Assembly: GCA_022316685.1 (NCBI GenBank) | Contig: JAKJHU010000046.1 | Span: forward strand, 6,113,001-6,177,000 | DNA length: 64,000 bases | Reading direction: 5' to 3' | Source of the DNA: Progne subis subis | Taxonomy: Eukaryota > Chordata > Aves > Passeriformes > Hirundinidae | Part shown: positions 62,201-64,000 of the stretch, piece by piece | Layout of the letters: every line of letters starts with the position of its first letter | How positions within the stretch are numbered: position 1 is the stretch's first letter | Translations under genes and position numbers: made by a program | The notes under the pieces: model-generated | Told to the model about the DNA's origin: nothing | Database searches by the model: none | The model's input: only the letters and a program-made list of their open reading frames with translations

Positions 62201-64000
62201 AATACAAAGGAAAAAAAAAAAAAATGCTGCAGAGCTGTGGGCTACATCTTAGGGCACTCCTGAGGAAGAGGGGAGTTGTGAGCCGTGGTTCCTGCCCCCA
62301 AGTTGTGTTTGGCACTTGAACAGTAATGTATGTCAGCACTTCTGGCAGCAGGGAGAGTAACCAGAACTCCCTGCTCACCCTGGAGTGCCCTGAGCATGGT
62401 AAGTGCTTCCCTGAAGTACCATGGCTTCAGCTGGTGAGATGAGGAGCGTGGCCTCATGGAGGATGAGGATGTCACCCAGTGACAAAGGCATCCTGTTCAC
62501 AATCAAAGCTTTCTTGCCTCCAGGCAGAAGCAGCCAAGCATCAGATTAAGTAATTGAGAGAGCCCCACCTCATTCTCTGTCCTACAGGAAGATAGGGGTG
62601 CCATGGCATCAGTCTGCATCTCTGAGACTTGGAAACCCACTGGCTACCCCATGGCTGTGTTTCCTGCCACTGGACTGAACTAAAGCCCTGCTTCTGTGTG
62701 TGGAGCATGTTGAAGCAGAGCAGGATGCTGAGCATCTCTGCTTACCCTCAGCTGAGGCTTTTCTGGATGTATAAAGTGGTGCAGCTTAGGGCACCTGTTT
62801 GGGGAAATGGAAAAAGTAGGTATCTGTCAAATTGAGTTTTCTCCAGTGCTAGGAGGCAATCAGGCAAAGAGAGTCTGGGATCAGGTATTTAAGTCCTGCA
62901 CAACTCTCTTTTGATGTCCTTGTAAGCTTTTTTTGTCTCACTCACTGTCGCTTTTTTTTTTTTTTTTCCCTTTAATTATCTCAGGACTGTTAGTCTGAAT
63001 TCCCTCATTTCAAGAAACCTAACATATAGGATAAGAAAGGATAAGAATTTAAAGGGATTAGGTACTTCTAGTGCAACTAAACAAACAAGTATCCTCCAGT
63101 ATATGGAAAAGCTAGTCTAATACCTGCTTCCCGTTCCTCCATTAAATCTAAAGTTGTCTGCTCAAGAAGCTTGTTCATACTAGTACTTAGTGATACCAAG
63201 TAATGCTGCTTTTGGGGATGTGCAAAGTTGGCTGTAATGATGTTTTAGCCTGGACATGCTCAGCCAGGATATGTTACCGGAAGAGGGATCAGCATTGGCT
63301 CACTCCTGCTGCATTGGCAGGAATTCCCTGTCACTGAGGTCTCTTTGCTGTTGGAGCCAGAGAGAGGGAGGCTGAAATGAAAGTTAGGATAGGCAAGGAA
63401 AGAGTGATGTGTAAAATCATGAATCTCAGCATTCCAATCACAACCATGGTTATAATTAGTGCTATGGCAAGGAAAAAATATGCAACATACCTGAGGGACC
63501 TATATATCCGCTGCTCCTGGATTGCTATCTGACAAGCTTATTAACCACAGCAACGTTGACATACATCCTCCCAATGGTTGCTTGGGACTGGACTGACTAT
63601 TCTTTCATAATAGTGACATGGAGAGAGCAAAGAGAAACCTAAGGGTAAAGGAAGTAGTGAAATGAAGAGCCTCTTTTCTCAGTCAGGATGAAGGAGTTGA
63701 GGCTGGCAAACCTGCATTACAGTGATCTCCGCCCCTTGGAGAGAATTCTTGTGCTTACATTTTGGAGTGTCTTCCATTTTCTTTTGCCTAAGAGCGGGCA
63801 CTTCTGAGTCACCAGGATTTCTGAGGATGCAGAACAAGAACATAAGCAGTGGAATGATGATGGAGCATTTCTTCAGGATAAGCAGAATGAGGCTCCAAGT
63901 TTGGCTTACTAAATGAACAGCTTTCTCAGCTGTAGGTGCTGGGGTACATAGTGCTGAGTAACTACACTTAAATACGTCATTATTGTTCGGTGTGTGCTGA
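59271..64000. other. Intergenic DNA to the window end
   Basis: No gene, RNA or clear mobile element is seen. There is a (TAAA)4 microsatellite at about 61654-61669 and a T run at 62952-62968. The part from 62230 to 62780 is somewhat richer in GC but codes for nothing I recognise. Confidence 0.5.

Noticed and set aside
48651..64000. Exons of the expected downstream neighbour (HECTD2) or, at 1-13 kb, of ANKRD1
   Set aside because: I looked for recognisable pieces of these proteins on both strands and found none; they probably lie outside the window.

Overview
This window is vertebrate nuclear DNA, almost certainly from a bird. The background is AT-rich, the genes are split by GT-AG introns, there is one dense CpG island, and the interspersed repeats are mostly CR1 retrotransposons, many ending in the avian-type 3' tail (ATTCTATGA...). 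One decayed endogenous retrovirus is present. The species cannot be fixed by eye; a songbird is possible but not shown.

The only protein-coding gene I can support is PCGF5 (Polycomb group RING finger 5), on the + strand. It is complete and intact. Nine coding exons between 14812 and 39231 join in frame into 256 residues: an N-terminal C3HC4 RING finger (residues 18-56), a short charged linker (about 89-134) and a C-terminal ubiquitin-like RAWUL region (about 137-256). All eight introns are GT-AG and every junction keeps the frame. Its CpG-island promoter lies at about 13827-14582. The start-codon exon carries two short upstream ORFs before the real ATG. A 3' UTR several kilobases long follows the stop, with candidate poly(A) signals from about 40.0 kb to 48.6 kb.

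Layout: 1-13.8 kb is upstream intergenic DNA with CR1 fragments and, at 10.1-11.3 kb, an ERV remnant (LTR, tRNA-Lys-type primer site, broken gag-like segment). 13.8-14.9 kb is the promoter and start exon. 14.9-39.2 kb is the PCGF5 body, with CR1 copies concentrated in the 9.7-kb intron 1. 39.2 to about 48.65 kb is the probable 3' UTR. 48.65-64 kb is intergenic, with one moderately GC-rich patch at 58.2-58.77 kb holding a TATA box and initiator-like sequence, directly followed by a CR1 copy.

No tRNA, rRNA, CRISPR array or second conserved protein gene was found. I see no clear new multi-gene system. The best second-look items are the divergent splice donor in the CpG island, the paired uORFs, the LTR 3-4 kb upstream of the promoter, the TATA/Inr patch at 58.4 kb, several perfect palindromes, and the unusually GC-rich segment inside the 3' UTR.
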